This document shows, piece after piece, positions 26,947 to 36,700 of a stretch of DNA of 64,000 nucleotides. The position numbers were made by a program, and so were the translations under genes. Source of the stretch: Oribacterium sp. WCC10 (lineage in GTDB: Bacteria > Bacillota > Clostridia > Lachnospirales > Lachnospiraceae); NCBI RefSeq assembly GCF_900113415.1, contig NZ_FOPH01000007.1:1-64000 (forward strand), given 5' to 3'. Position 1 is the stretch's first letter; every line of letters begins with the position of its first letter. Under the pieces are notes generated by a model that saw nothing but the letters and a program-made list of their open reading frames with translations, did no database searches and had not been told where the DNA came from.

Positions 26947-27819
26947 TCACTTATCAATTACATTTACTTCTTCTACACCTGTAACTTCCTGGAATTTTGA
27001 CTCATCAAGCTGGCTTGGATCCTGACCAATGTAGGCAAGGATACCACCATCAATGTAAACTACCTGACCGTTGATGAAATCAGACGCAGGTGAAGCAAGG
27101 AATACAGCAAGTCCCTGAAGATCCTCTGTCTCGCCCCATCTCTGAGCAGGTGTCTTTGAACGGATGAAACGGTCAAACGGCGCCATTGAACCATCAGGCT
27201 GCTTCTCACGAAGAGCTGCTGTCTGTGGAGTTGCAATGTAACCTGGTCCTATAGCATTACACTGAATGTTATACTGACCATACTCTGAGCAAACATTCTT
27301 TGTGAGCATCTTGAGACCGCCCTTTGCAGCAGCATAAGCAGAAACTGTCTCACGACCAAGCTCTGACATCATTGAGCATGCATTGATGATCTTTCCAGCC
27401 TTTTTCTTTATCATTCCGGGAAGAACAGCCTTTGAGCAAAGGAATGGACCTGTAAGGTCAACATTGATAACCTGATCCCACTGCTGCTTTGTCATCTCAG
27501 TCATAGGGATTCTCTTGATGATACCTGCGTTGTTTACAAGAATGTCTACACCTCCGAACTTCTCTTCAACATCCTTGACAAGAGCATTAACCTGCTCCTC
27601 GTTTGTGACATCACATACAACACCGTAAGCATCAATACCGGCCTTTTTATACTCAGCCATACCTCTGTCTACAAGTTCCTGATTGATATCATTGAAAACA
27701 ATCTTCTTTGCTCCGGCCTCTGCAAATGCCTTTGCATACGCAAGTCCAAGTCCGTAAGAAGCTCCTGTAACCCATGCAACCTTGCCATCAAGTCTAAACT
27801 TATCAAGTATTCCAGCCAT
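26947..27819 (-). CDS. gluconate 5-dehydrogenase-like short-chain dehydrogenase
   Basis: 290 residues from the ATG at 27819 (AAAGGAG upstream). Rossmann TGASYGLG at 18-25, NNAG near 96-99, catalytic Ser149, Tyr162 and Lys166 (YAAAK). The closest pattern I recall is gluconate 5-dehydrogenase/2-deoxy-D-gluconate 3-dehydrogenase (KduD-like), acting on aldonate or uronate derivatives with NAD(P). This would fit a glucuronate-using strain but the substrate is not proven. The C-terminus has about 20 extra residues after GGILAYIGQDPSQ. Single-gene unit with LacI-type operators 200 bases upstream. Confidence 0.82.
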   Translation of the reverse strand: MAGILDKFRLDGKVAWVTGASYGLGLAYAKAFAEAGAKKIVFNDINQELVDRGMAEYKKAGIDAYGVVCDVTNEEQVNALVKDVEEKFGGVDILVNNAGIIKRIPMTEMTKQQWDQVINVDLTGPFLCSKAVLPGMIKKKAGKIINACSMMSELGRETVSAYAAAKGGLKMLTKNVCSEYGQYNIQCNAIGPGYIATPQTAALREKQPDGSMAPFDRFIRSKTPAQRWGETEDLQGLAVFLASPASDFINGQVVYIDGGILAYIGQDPSQLDESKFQEVTGVEEVNVIDK

Positions 27820-27979
27820 GTTATATCTCCTTTTTATTATTCGCCTTAAATCTGATACCAAGTATGAATCTATCCCTTATCATCTTCCTCGAATATATAT
27901 TGTGGTATCGATAGACGAGACAGGATAAATCCCTTCTAATCTCTATTGTTTTCGGCGTTTATATTAACTTTACGAGATT

Positions 27980-28008
27980 ATGATAGTTTATTAACAGACT
28001 CGGTTCAA
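27980..28008 (-). promoter_or_regulatory. sigma-A promoter of the SDR gene
   Basis: TTGAAC (28008-28003), 17-base spacer, TATCAT (27985-27980), minus strand. About 160 bases from the start codon, leaving a long untranslated leader. Confidence 0.55.
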
Positions 28009-28025
28009 GGCTTTTGGGTCAAAAA

Positions 28026-28039
28026 TGTAAGCGATTTCA
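28026..28039. promoter_or_regulatory. cre-like operator upstream of the SDR gene
   Basis: TGAAATCGCTTACA on the minus strand fits the CcpA/LacI consensus TGWNANCGNTNWCA at every fixed position. Its centre lies near -60 of the predicted start, a place consistent with activation or a second regulator's repression. Confidence 0.65.
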
Positions 28040-28057
28040 AAACTTTGTGAAATGTGT

Positions 28058-28073
28058 TGTAAACCGGTTCACC
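28058..28073. promoter_or_regulatory. second LacI-type palindrome upstream of the SDR gene
   Basis: GTAAACCGGTTCAC has a CCGG centre with near-perfect arms, the shape of operators used by KdgR-like LacI regulators. Its centre is 33 bp (about three helical turns) from the cre-like box. Confidence 0.5.
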
Positions 28074-28180
28074 ATTTTGGGCATTTTTTCCTCTTGTATT
28101 CGTATCCGGTAGGATAATCACCTTAATCAGCGCTCTCAAAGATATCTGACCTTAAATACTAATAAAGCCGTGACTGTAAT

Positions 28181-28219
28181 AAAACAGAACCGCCTTGCCA
28201 AAATGACAAGACGGTTCTA
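28181..28219 (-). terminator. terminator of the TAXI-TRAP operon
   Basis: AGAACCG and CGGTTCT close a stem with CTTG/CAAG inside, followed by TTTTATT on the minus strand. A family-B element lies between it and the operon's last stop codon. Confidence 0.8.
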
Positions 28220-28226
28220 TATAATC

Positions 28227-28503
28227 TTATGACGTGAGTGTCAAAAGTATTTGCCACTCACTGATTAGCGCTAACGCACACATTCGTGTGCATAGAGCAG
28301 GAATCCTTACAGATTCCTTTGAAGCGCTCAAAGCCGCGTGGCTCCTTCGATTAAAAATCGAAGGCAGTTGTGCTGCTGAACACTCAAACTTCGGTCCTTT
28401 TGCTATGCAAAACGACTACGTTATTCGTGTTCGGGCGGGTCATAAAGTCTCAAATCAACGTGCAAGCACGTGATTTGGTACTTTTGACCCTTACATCATC
28501 TTA
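28227..28503. mobile_element. family-B full-length element, MITE-like, about 270 bp
   Basis: The ends are imperfect inverted repeats: left ATGACGTGAGTGTCAAAAG, right (reversed) ATGATGTAAGGGTCAAAAG. Inside lie a chain of hairpins: GTGAGTG/CACTCAC (28234-28261), GCACAC/GTGTGC (near 28275), GGAATC/GATTCC (28300-28320), CCTTCGAT/ATCGAAGG (28345-28365), and a 54-nt hairpin 28437-28490 closed by GGGTCA/TGACCC. No long open frame of transposase kind. A 9-bp direct repeat ATCTTATGA flanks it (28224-28232 and 28498-28506), a candidate target duplication. Confidence 0.75.
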
Positions 28504-28536
28504 TGATTTATTATTTTCTTTCATAAAGGTCTGACA

Positions 28537-30543
28537 TCATGCCGCTTTCTCTGCTTTCCTGGGACCTTTTCCCTGTACTATCTCCATACCTATGATAGCA
28601 GCGATGATAACAATACCGATTATATCGGTAACTGTTCCGGGATACAGCATCATGAGTCCGGCTACGGCACATATGATACGTGTGACCATGTTGATAGGTC
28701 TGATAGTGTAGCCTTCAAGAGCTGCCGAAATCGCAAACATACCGATGAAACTTGTTATAACAATCATCACTACCCCTATGCCATTAGTATTGATAAGAAG
28801 CATAGCAGGATTCAGTGAGAAAATGTACGGCACCAGGAATGCTCCGATAGCAAGTCTTGTAGCATTGACTGCTGTCTTCATAGGGTCAGCCTTTGCAATA
28901 GCTGAACCGGCATATGCAGCCAACGCAACAGGAGGTGTGATATCCGCAACTATTCCGAAGTAAAATACAAACATGTTGGCACTTAATGCATTAAGTCCCA
29001 TACCTGTTGTAAGAATAGGTGCACATGTGGTTGCCATGATGATATATGTTGCTGTAGTAGGAACACCCATTCCAAGGATGATACAGCAGATCATGGTAAG
29101 GAAGAGTGCAATAAGCAGATTTCCGTGCGATACACCTACGATAGCAGATATAAACACCTGACCAAGACCTGTCATGGTGACTACTCCGGCGATGATACCG
29201 GCGATACCGCAGGCTGCTGCGATGGAAAGAGTATTCTTTGCACCGGTCACAAGAGCATTAAAGATGTCTTTAGGTGACATACGGTGATTCTTGTCAAACA
29301 TGCTGACAACGATACAGAGCACTGTTGCAATGATGGCCGCACGGCTCATAGTATAACCGGCACAGATAAGATAAATCAGTGCAACAAGCGGAATAAGAAG
29401 ATAAATCCTGGGAAGAAGGTCTTTCCACTTTGGAAGATTCTCCTTTGGGATACCCTTGAGTCCAAGTCTCTTTGCACGAAGATGAACCATAAGGAAAATA
29501 CCGGTGAAGTACAGTATAGCCGGGAGTATAGCTCTGACTACGATGTCTGAATAACGTACACCGATCATCTCAGCCATAAGAAAGGCTGCAGCTCCCATGA
29601 TAGGCGGCATGATCTGTCCGCCTGTTGAAGAGGCTGCCTCAACAGCGCCGGCAAAGTCTCCAGGGAAACCTGTATCCTTCATCATAGGGATAGTAACAGA
29701 ACCTGTAGTAACGGTATTTCCAACCGATGAACCTGAAACCATACCGCAAAGAGCACTGGAGATAACCGAAACCTTTGCAGGACCGCCGGTGGCAGAACCG
29801 GCAAGAGCATTGGCACACTGGATAAAGAAATCGGAAATGCCTGTTGCCTCAAGGAATGCACCGAAAATGATAAAGAGAACGATATATGTACTACATACAC
29901 CGATTGGTGTACCGATAACACCTGTTGTTGTATAGAACAGATTGTAAACTATCTTTCTGAGAGACGCTCCTGTTGTAAATGCATATATCACAAACAGTGA
30001 AGCAACTACTACGATAGGAATACCTGTAACTCTTCTGCAACACTCTGCAAGAACCACTATTCCTATAACACCAAGGATAATCTCAGTCTGATTGATCCTC
30101 GTTGCATGGTTAATTATCTCACGATTGTTGATTACAAAATAGAAAAAGCTTCCTGAACCAATAAGTGCCAGTATCACATCATAGAAAGGTATGTAGTTCA
30201 CCTTTTGAGCTGCTTTATGATTCTTTCCCGCCGGAAAAAGAATGAAAATAAACAGAATGACGATGCCTACAAACAAAGGACGTCTGATACGTTCATCCCA
30301 CACAGCAAAAAGATTCATATAGATCATAAAAAGAGAGAATACAGCAAGTGCCGCCTTAATCACAATGTCCGGCACGCCCTTCCACTGTCTCGTATTCGAC
30401 TCACGATCATACTTTTTCATGATCTCATCCACAGCTGCCTGAGCTTCAGCAGACTGTGCCGGCTGTGCCATAACGCCTGTCTTGCCAACGTCCACAGCTT
30501 TTGTTGTGTTATTTGTTCTTTCTTCCAATGTTGTGTCCTCCAT
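28537..30543 (-). CDS. TRAP transporter fused permease, TAXI type (DctQM fusion)
   Basis: 668 residues with roughly eighteen hydrophobic segments: a short N-terminal DctQ-like half and a long DctM-like half with GTPIGVCSTY, SGSSVGNTVTTGSVTIPMMK, SSTGGQIMPPIMGAAAFLMAEM and GMGVPTTATYIIM, all landmarks of TRAP 4TM/12TM fusions. Imports a small anion, driven by sodium or protons, with the TAXI binding protein upstream. An internal TTG at 30528 has GGAGG eight bases ahead and may be the true start; the outer ATG (30543) has little upstream support. Last gene of a three-gene operon. Confidence 0.92.
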   Translation of the reverse strand: MEDTTLEERTNNTTKAVDVGKTGVMAQPAQSAEAQAAVDEIMKKYDRESNTRQWKGVPDIVIKAALAVFSLFMIYMNLFAVWDERIRRPLFVGIVILFIFILFPAGKNHKAAQKVNYIPFYDVILALIGSGSFFYFVINNREIINHATRINQTEIILGVIGIVVLAECCRRVTGIPIVVVASLFVIYAFTTGASLRKIVYNLFYTTTGVIGTPIGVCSTYIVLFIIFGAFLEATGISDFFIQCANALAGSATGGPAKVSVISSALCGMVSGSSVGNTVTTGSVTIPMMKDTGFPGDFAGAVEAASSTGGQIMPPIMGAAAFLMAEMIGVRYSDIVVRAILPAILYFTGIFLMVHLRAKRLGLKGIPKENLPKWKDLLPRIYLLIPLVALIYLICAGYTMSRAAIIATVLCIVVSMFDKNHRMSPKDIFNALVTGAKNTLSIAAACGIAGIIAGVVTMTGLGQVFISAIVGVSHGNLLIALFLTMICCIILGMGVPTTATYIIMATTCAPILTTGMGLNALSANMFVFYFGIVADITPPVALAAYAGSAIAKADPMKTAVNATRLAIGAFLVPYIFSLNPAMLLINTNGIGVVMIVITSFIGMFAISAALEGYTIRPINMVTRIICAVAGLMMLYPGTVTDIIGIVIIAAIIGMEIVQGKGPRKAEKAA

Positions 30544-30610
30544 TCTCTCGCTTATTTAAAAACGTTTTTAACGTTATTTAATCGGGAGTTATCGGATAGC
30601 TCCGATAGAA

Positions 30611-31120
30611 TCAAAAAAGCCTCCACTTCTCATATGAGAATCTCACCTCAGAATTCCTTCCGCAAAGGTCTCTCAGGCTTATGCCCTCTCCGTTATTAAT
30701 AGTCAAAGTATGGTCAGATACAGTACCGACAAAATAGATGAGATCATCCATTCTCTTGTCAAAACCTGATACAATCATACTTCCGTCCGGTCCATACTCC
30801 AGCTTCTCCCCCTCAGAGAGTTCTGTCTGAACACCTGCTCCGAATCCGTAATATATCGTTTTCTCAACATAGATTCCGTCCTCTTTAATCTCATAACAAT
30901 CTATCAGAGGGCTCTTGTTTACCGAATGTATGAAACCAATGCTGAATCTGTCGCCTTGAGAAACATGATACTTTGCATATATTATATCATTCGAAGCATC
31001 TCTCAGAACCAGAAAACCTATTCCAACTGCCTCTATATAAATAACAACGGTAGCGGCAACCGCCACCAAGGCAATCACCGCTACTAAAATCCTTTTTTTT
31101 ATCTTTGATTCAAAGGCCAT
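30611..31120 (-). CDS. DUF1850 protein of TAXI-TRAP operons
   Basis: About 169 residues. One N-terminal membrane anchor (about residues 10-30), then an extracytoplasmic beta-rich domain with FSIGFIHSVNKSPLIDCYEI, the DUF1850 signature. In many genomes this family sits between TAXI binding protein and TRAP permease, as here; it may help docking of the binding protein. The ATG shares one base with the stop of the TAXI gene (TGATG), so translation is coupled. Function is inferred from context only. Confidence 0.82.
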   Translation of the reverse strand: MAFESKIKKRILVAVIALVAVAATVVIYIEAVGIGFLVLRDASNDIIYAKYHVSQGDRFSIGFIHSVNKSPLIDCYEIKEDGIYVEKTIYYGFGAGVQTELSEGEKLEYGPDGSMIVSGFDKRMDDLIYFVGTVSDHTLTINNGEGISLRDLCGRNSEVRFSYEKWRLF

Positions 31121-32160
31121 CACTCAACTGTGATCCCCTGCTCCTCATAATACTTCTTTGCACCCGGATGGAATGGAATGCTGATACCCTTTGTTGCATC
31201 ATCAAGGCTGAGAAGTTCAAACTTGGCATGACCTGAAGCAAGTGCATCCTTGTTGTCGAACATAGCCTTAAGCATCTCGTAAACAACGTCATCGGAAAGC
31301 TTTGTTGAAGCAATGATAGTAGCTCTTACGGAAACTGTCTTTGCATCTGCATCTGTTCCCTTATATGTTCCGCCCGGAATAGTTGTAGCTGTGTAGAAAT
31401 TGTACTTATCCTGTAATGTCTTGATATGTTCATCATCAAGCTCTACAAGATGAACATCCTTTGTTGTAGCAAGGTCAACAACTGCTGTTGTAGGCGCACC
31501 TGCTACGATGAATGCTGCATCGATCTTCTCGTCCTTAAGTGAATCAGCTGAATCGCCGAAAGATGCATTAACAACCTTGATATCATCAAAGCTGAGTCCG
31601 TAAGCATCAAGAATCTGACGGGCATTGAACTCAACACCTGAACCGGCATCACCTACTGATACTGTCTTGCCCTTAAGATCTGCTACTGTCTTTATCTCGT
31701 CACCACATGTAATGATCTGAACTGTCTCATCATAAAGGCCTGCTACAGGTGCAAATGTCTCATATGCGCCTTCATCTGCAAACAGATCTGTTCCCTCATG
31801 AGCATATGTCATAACATCATTCTGTACGATAGCGATGTCTGCATCTCCGTCGTCGATAAGCTGAATGTTTGCCTTTGAAGCACCGGTTGAAGTAACAGTG
31901 AGATGAGAGTTCTGCATAAGAGGATTCAGAACTGTAGCCATAACACCGCCAACTGCGTAATATGTTCCTGTTGTTCCACCTGTACCGAATACAACTTCCT
32001 CACCTGAAGCAGCACCGGCATTGGCAGCGGCTGCAGCAGCAGTGGTCTCTGTTCCTGCAGAAGCAGCTGTTGTTGTTTTTACCTCTTCAAGGTTCCCGCA
32101 TGCTGTCAATGCACTCGCTGCAATCACGCCTGTCATCACTAATGATAATAACTTCTTCAT
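31120..32160 (-). CDS. TAXI-family TRAP solute-binding lipoprotein
   Basis: 346 residues from the ATG at 32160 (GAGGGAGAG upstream). Lipoprotein signal with SALTAC, lipid-modified Cys21, then an Ala/Thr-rich linker to about residue 50. The mature part starts VVFGTGGTTGTYYAVGGVMA, matching the TAXI (TRAP-associated extracytoplasmic immunogenic) family, which binds ligands such as glutamate or other carboxylates in other bacteria. The ligand is unknown here. First gene of the operon; the message should continue through DUF1850 into the permease. Confidence 0.92.
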   Translation of the reverse strand: MKKLLSLVMTGVIAASALTACGNLEEVKTTTAASAGTETTAAAAAANAGAASGEEVVFGTGGTTGTYYAVGGVMATVLNPLMQNSHLTVTSTGASKANIQLIDDGDADIAIVQNDVMTYAHEGTDLFADEGAYETFAPVAGLYDETVQIITCGDEIKTVADLKGKTVSVGDAGSGVEFNARQILDAYGLSFDDIKVVNASFGDSADSLKDEKIDAAFIVAGAPTTAVVDLATTKDVHLVELDDEHIKTLQDKYNFYTATTIPGGTYKGTDADAKTVSVRATIIASTKLSDDVVYEMLKAMFDNKDALASGHAKFELLSLDDATKGISIPFHPGAKKYYEEQGITVE

Positions 32161-32667
32161 AAACTCTCCCTCTCTGAAGACCAGCAGTATAGTTTTTGTT
32201 ATGAAATCAAAAGATCCCATAACTTTTTCTTCAGTTAATGATTAAATGGTAAAACTTTGAGGCGGTTTTGTCAACTTTTTTATATATGCACTATTTATAC
32301 ATTTATTCCACACTCATGCTCGGTTAGTTGACCTTATAATGCATAATTATGCTTTAGTAGAATGTTTATGCATTTTTATTTGCGTGTTTCAATAAAGACG
32401 CAATGTCTTTATGTCCTTATTGCCCGACAGTTATTCTCAATAATTTGTATATTTTTAAGTCGCAAATTTTAGGTTATGTCTGATATTCTTCTATAGCATT
32501 AATACTATAGTCGTCATAGCAAATATCTAATAGCATTTAATATTCCATATTTCTGCATCCGGTTAATTTTTTTCTCCGCTCAGGCGATTTTAAGTATTAT
32601 CGCTTTAAAGTATTCATCTCTAAATTAGGTCTTCATTTTCCCGTCATTAATTTAAGACTTTAACGAC

Positions 32668-32711
32668 AAAAAAGCCGACCTATATACGCAATGTATATAC
32701 GACGGCTTCTT
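32668..32711 (-). terminator. terminator of the lacZ-AraC transcription unit
   Basis: AAGCCGTCGTATATAC pairs with GTATATAGGTCGGCTT with one mismatched pair, then TTTTTT on the minus strand; 60 bases after the AraC stop. The rest of 32161-32667 is AT-rich; only a small ATAAAGAC/GTCTTTAT inverted repeat near 32391 was noticed. Confidence 0.87.
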
Positions 32712-32773
32712 TGCAATCTGATCTTATAGAATTTTTCTGAATTATAGCACTAAAAGGAAAAATATTTCAAGTC

Positions 32774-33724
32774 TTACCATCCCTCATAAGTGCTTATCTT
32801 ATATTGCTGCAGCTTATATTCGTAATTCTCCGGATGATTCCTCCACTCATGAGTCGGCATTCCCACAAATTTAAAGAAATTCCTTTGGAATGTAGAAATC
32901 GAAGTAAATCCTGTTTCAAAAGCAACTGTACGAATCGGTTTATCCGTTGTCCTCAGCGCTTTACACGCCTCATGTATACGAATGGAATTCACATACTCAA
33001 GGGGTGACAGATGAATGTTGTCATTAAACAGTCTTCTGAAGTGAGTTTCGGAAAGAGCGCAAAGGTCAGCAAGTTCTCCGATATATATTTCCTCCATGTA
33101 ATGACTCTTTATATAACTCAGAGCCGGTTCCAGGCGTTCCATATCTCCGGACTCTTCTTTGATAACTTTCTTTTCATCCTTCAGATGATCCGATTTATCT
33201 TCACTCATGCGTATGATATCAATGAACATGCTCACAAGGTAAGAGTTGCTCTTCTGCTTATAGAGATGCTTCTTCTCCTTCTGCTCCCTTAATATGGAAT
33301 CAATACAGGTCATCAGTTCTTTTCCCTGCCCATCCTTAAAGAAATACGGCCTTTTATACAGTTCATCGACAGCTATCCTTGCATTGTCTGCTTTAGAGTC
33401 AAATACATGCTGTACAAGTCCCTCACAATCAACAAAAAGGTATTCCCAAAAGCTGAAGGTCTCCGGATCGGAATTGGTAGTATGAGGATAGTTTGGCGGG
33501 ATAATGGTGAAGCAACCCGGTTCAAAACGATAAACCGTGTCCTCAAAAACCATCTCTCCTGTCCCCTTATGGCATACTCCTATCTCCATGTAATTGTGAA
33601 AATGGAGATAGTCGATACCATCACCGTATTTTCTCACCCAGCTTTCACCCAGGAGCGGCAATATATAGGAATCTTCCGGCATCTCATAATAGCGATACTG
33701 CATCTCCTGTTTCTTCTTTGGCAT
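32774..33724 (-). CDS. AraC-family regulator of the beta-galactoside operon
   Basis: 316 residues from the ATG at 33724, preceded by GAGAGGAG. N-terminal cupin-like sensor domain (about 25-110, with LHFHNYMEIGVCHKGTG) that should bind a sugar; C-terminal AraC domain with IGELADLCALSETHFRRLF and PIRTVAFETGFTSISTFQRNFFK. The gene follows lacZ by 55 bases on the same strand and has a terminator after it. Its place at the end of the ABC-lacZ run suggests it controls that run, probably as an activator responding to the imported sugar. The promoter it acts on was not identified. Confidence 0.88.
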   Translation of the reverse strand: MPKKKQEMQYRYYEMPEDSYILPLLGESWVRKYGDGIDYLHFHNYMEIGVCHKGTGEMVFEDTVYRFEPGCFTIIPPNYPHTTNSDPETFSFWEYLFVDCEGLVQHVFDSKADNARIAVDELYKRPYFFKDGQGKELMTCIDSILREQKEKKHLYKQKSNSYLVSMFIDIIRMSEDKSDHLKDEKKVIKEESGDMERLEPALSYIKSHYMEEIYIGELADLCALSETHFRRLFNDNIHLSPLEYVNSIRIHEACKALRTTDKPIRTVAFETGFTSISTFQRNFFKFVGMPTHEWRNHPENYEYKLQQYKISTYEGW

Positions 33725-33779
33725 CAATTATCTCCTCTCACTCAAATTTTCAGATACTTTTTAATCAGTGTACCGGGAA

Positions 33780-36700
33780 TCAAACCCCCTTGAATTCAAA
33801 ACTGAACTTCAGTGAATTCTTATTATCAACAAGGAATTCCTCATGCGTTCTTGCACCCCAGGAATCGTCACCCGCGATACCCATCTGCTTCATAGAACAA
33901 CGTACCACAGTATTTTCAACTCTTGGAAGCTCATGCCAATGCCTTGCCTCCTCCAGTTGTTCCGGAGTATACGGAATAGCCGAAAAATCCATTCCCTCAG
34001 ATGAAAAACATCTGAATCTCATACCGCGTCCTCTTCGATCTGTGACCAGAGCCCATCTCACGCCTGTATGATTTCCGGTCTCCTGCGGTACAAGATAAGG
34101 AGCCATCGAATCCCTTGCTGTTGTTTCATATATACCGAGTCTTGCTCCGGCATTTCTGTCACAGTAGTTTTCTTCAGGACCATATCCGTAAAACTTTATC
34201 CTGTCAAAATCTGAATCAAGTTTCATCATGAACCCGAATTCCGGCATAGGCGGAAGTTCTTTTTCCGGCTTATAATCCATAGTTACTCTGCAGGTTCCGT
34301 CACCGTAAACGCTGTAGGTCACTGTTGCAAAAACCGATTTATCCGAAGGGAACAACCAATGCTTAAAGCATACATCCACATGATCCTCATACTCTGACAC
34401 CTCAGGATACTTCATGGCTTCCTTCATCCATCCGTCATCAAATCTTGCTTCCTGTGGTGCCGTAGTCTGATACAGGCTAGCCAGCTTCCAGATACCATAT
34501 CTTCCTGCCATCTGGTTTCCCTCATCATTGGCCGTCGGAGCTCTCCAGAAGTTAGGTCTCGGTACTGCTCCAACCAATTCTTTTCCACCATAACGGTACG
34601 AAGTTATTCCGCCTCTCAATGTAGAGATAAGTATATCAAAGTTCTCACCCTTTACACCTACATTAACAGAACCGCGAATCACCTTAAATGGCTTCTTCAT
34701 CGACTCCTCATGCATTACCTTAAGCTGAGACTCTCCTACTTTTACGATCCCCTGAGCATAAGCCACTTCATGTCCCTTCTTTGCCCAAGAGGTATTTTCT
34801 CTCAGTCTGAATGAAACATCAATGGTATATTCGCCCGGCTCATCCGGCATATCGAAAGGAACCTGATAGTTCCTCTCTGCAAGTGGTTCAACGTCTGTCT
34901 CAAGTTCCTGTCGTTTAAGCTCTGTTCCCTGTTTTTTGAGACTTACAATGCATCTCCATTCAGAAGAAGCAGTAAACAGATTTCTGTTGAAAATGTTTAT
35001 CTTCCCATCTTCAACTCTTATCCTTAATCCCTGGAAGCAATACTTTACTTCCTGCATCTTTCCGGCATACTCCTGACGGTTCCCGTCCATTATACCGTTT
35101 CCGCTGAATTCATAGTCCGTAGGTCTCTCTCCACAATCCCCACCGTAAGCCTGGTACTCCTCACCGAACCGGTTCTTTCTTCTAAGGGACTGATCCACAT
35201 AATCCCATATGAAGCCTCCCTGATATCTCGCTTCTCTGTCAGCAAGATCAGTATACTTGAACATTCCTCCATTGGAATTGCCCATGGAATGTGTATACTC
35301 ACAAAGAATAAAGGGCTTGTCTGTATGAATTTTCAAGTATTCTTCTATTTTCGCAGCCGGTGTATACATCTGTGAATACATATCCGTAGTATCAGGATAC
35401 CTGTCATCATGATCCACACCTTCATAGTGCACCAGTCTGTCCGGATCCAATTCTCTGAATTTATCCGACATCATAAGCGGCACCCTGCCGCCAAAGGATT
35501 CATTACCTATGGACCAAATGATAACAGACGGATGATTCTTATCCAGCTGATATGTGCTGTTAATTCTGTCCATAAGCATCGGGATGTACTCTTCCCTGTT
35601 CCCGGGAAGTGCATATTCAAGAGGTTTCTGGCCTCTTGCTATCATATCCCAGACACCGTGAGTCTCCATGTTGTTCTCGGCTATCATATAGAGTCCGTAC
35701 TCATCACACAGACGATATATGTAAGGAGCATTCTGATAATGAGATGTTCTTACGGCATTGATATTGTTTCTCTTCATTGCGATGACATCTTCTCTCACAT
35801 CTTCCAATGTCACTGCCGCACGTCCTTTATCGGTATAAAATTCATGTCGGTTAACACCATTAAATACGATCCTCTTACCGTTTATCTTCATGATGCCGTT
35901 ATCCATCTCGAAACGACGGAATCCGACAACCTGTTCAATAACCTCGGTAACAACCCCACCATCATTCTTAAGTGTCAATCTTAACCTGTAAAGATTCGGA
36001 GCTTCTGCCGACCAGAGTTCCGGAGAATCAACATTTCCTGTTATACGAAGAGAGCCCGTTGCATTCTTCACTTCCCCACTGAGTACAACATCATCACCAT
36101 ATGATAATGCATACTCCGTAGAACCTCCTGCCTTTCCGAGATCAAGCGTCACCTCAAGTGTACCGTCTTTTAATGTCTTATCAAGAGATGCCTTCACCTT
36201 GAGATCGTAAACATGAACTTCCGGAACGGTATAGAGATATACATCCCTGAAGATTCCGGAAAAACGGTAGAAATCCTGATCCTCAAGCCAGCTTGAGGCG
36301 GTCCACTTAAACACCTGCACGCTTAGCTTATTCACCCCTGCCTTCACATATGGAGTAAGCAGAAAATCAGAAGGTGTAAAGCTGTCCTCGCTGTAGCCTA
36401 CAAACTGTCCGTTCATCCAAAGAGCAAACCCTGATTCCACTCCTTGAAAAGATATATAAAGCGGTTTGTTTTTAAAGTTTTCCGGTACAGTGAAATACTT
36501 CACATAGCTTCCTACAGGATTAAAACTCTCAGGTATCTCTCCCGGTTCAATCTGTTCTCTTCCATCCCATGGGTACTGGGTATTAACATATGCCGGGATA
36601 TCGTATCCCTCCATCTGTATGTGAGCAGGTACTCTTATATCCTCCCAATCTTCGGCATCATAACCTTCTTCATAGAACCCTGGGATTGTACTTCTATAGT

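Noticed and set aside
33765-33790. TTTAATCAGTGTACCGGGAA near the AraC start resembling family A
   Set aside because: Only a few bases match and there is no second arm; probably chance.
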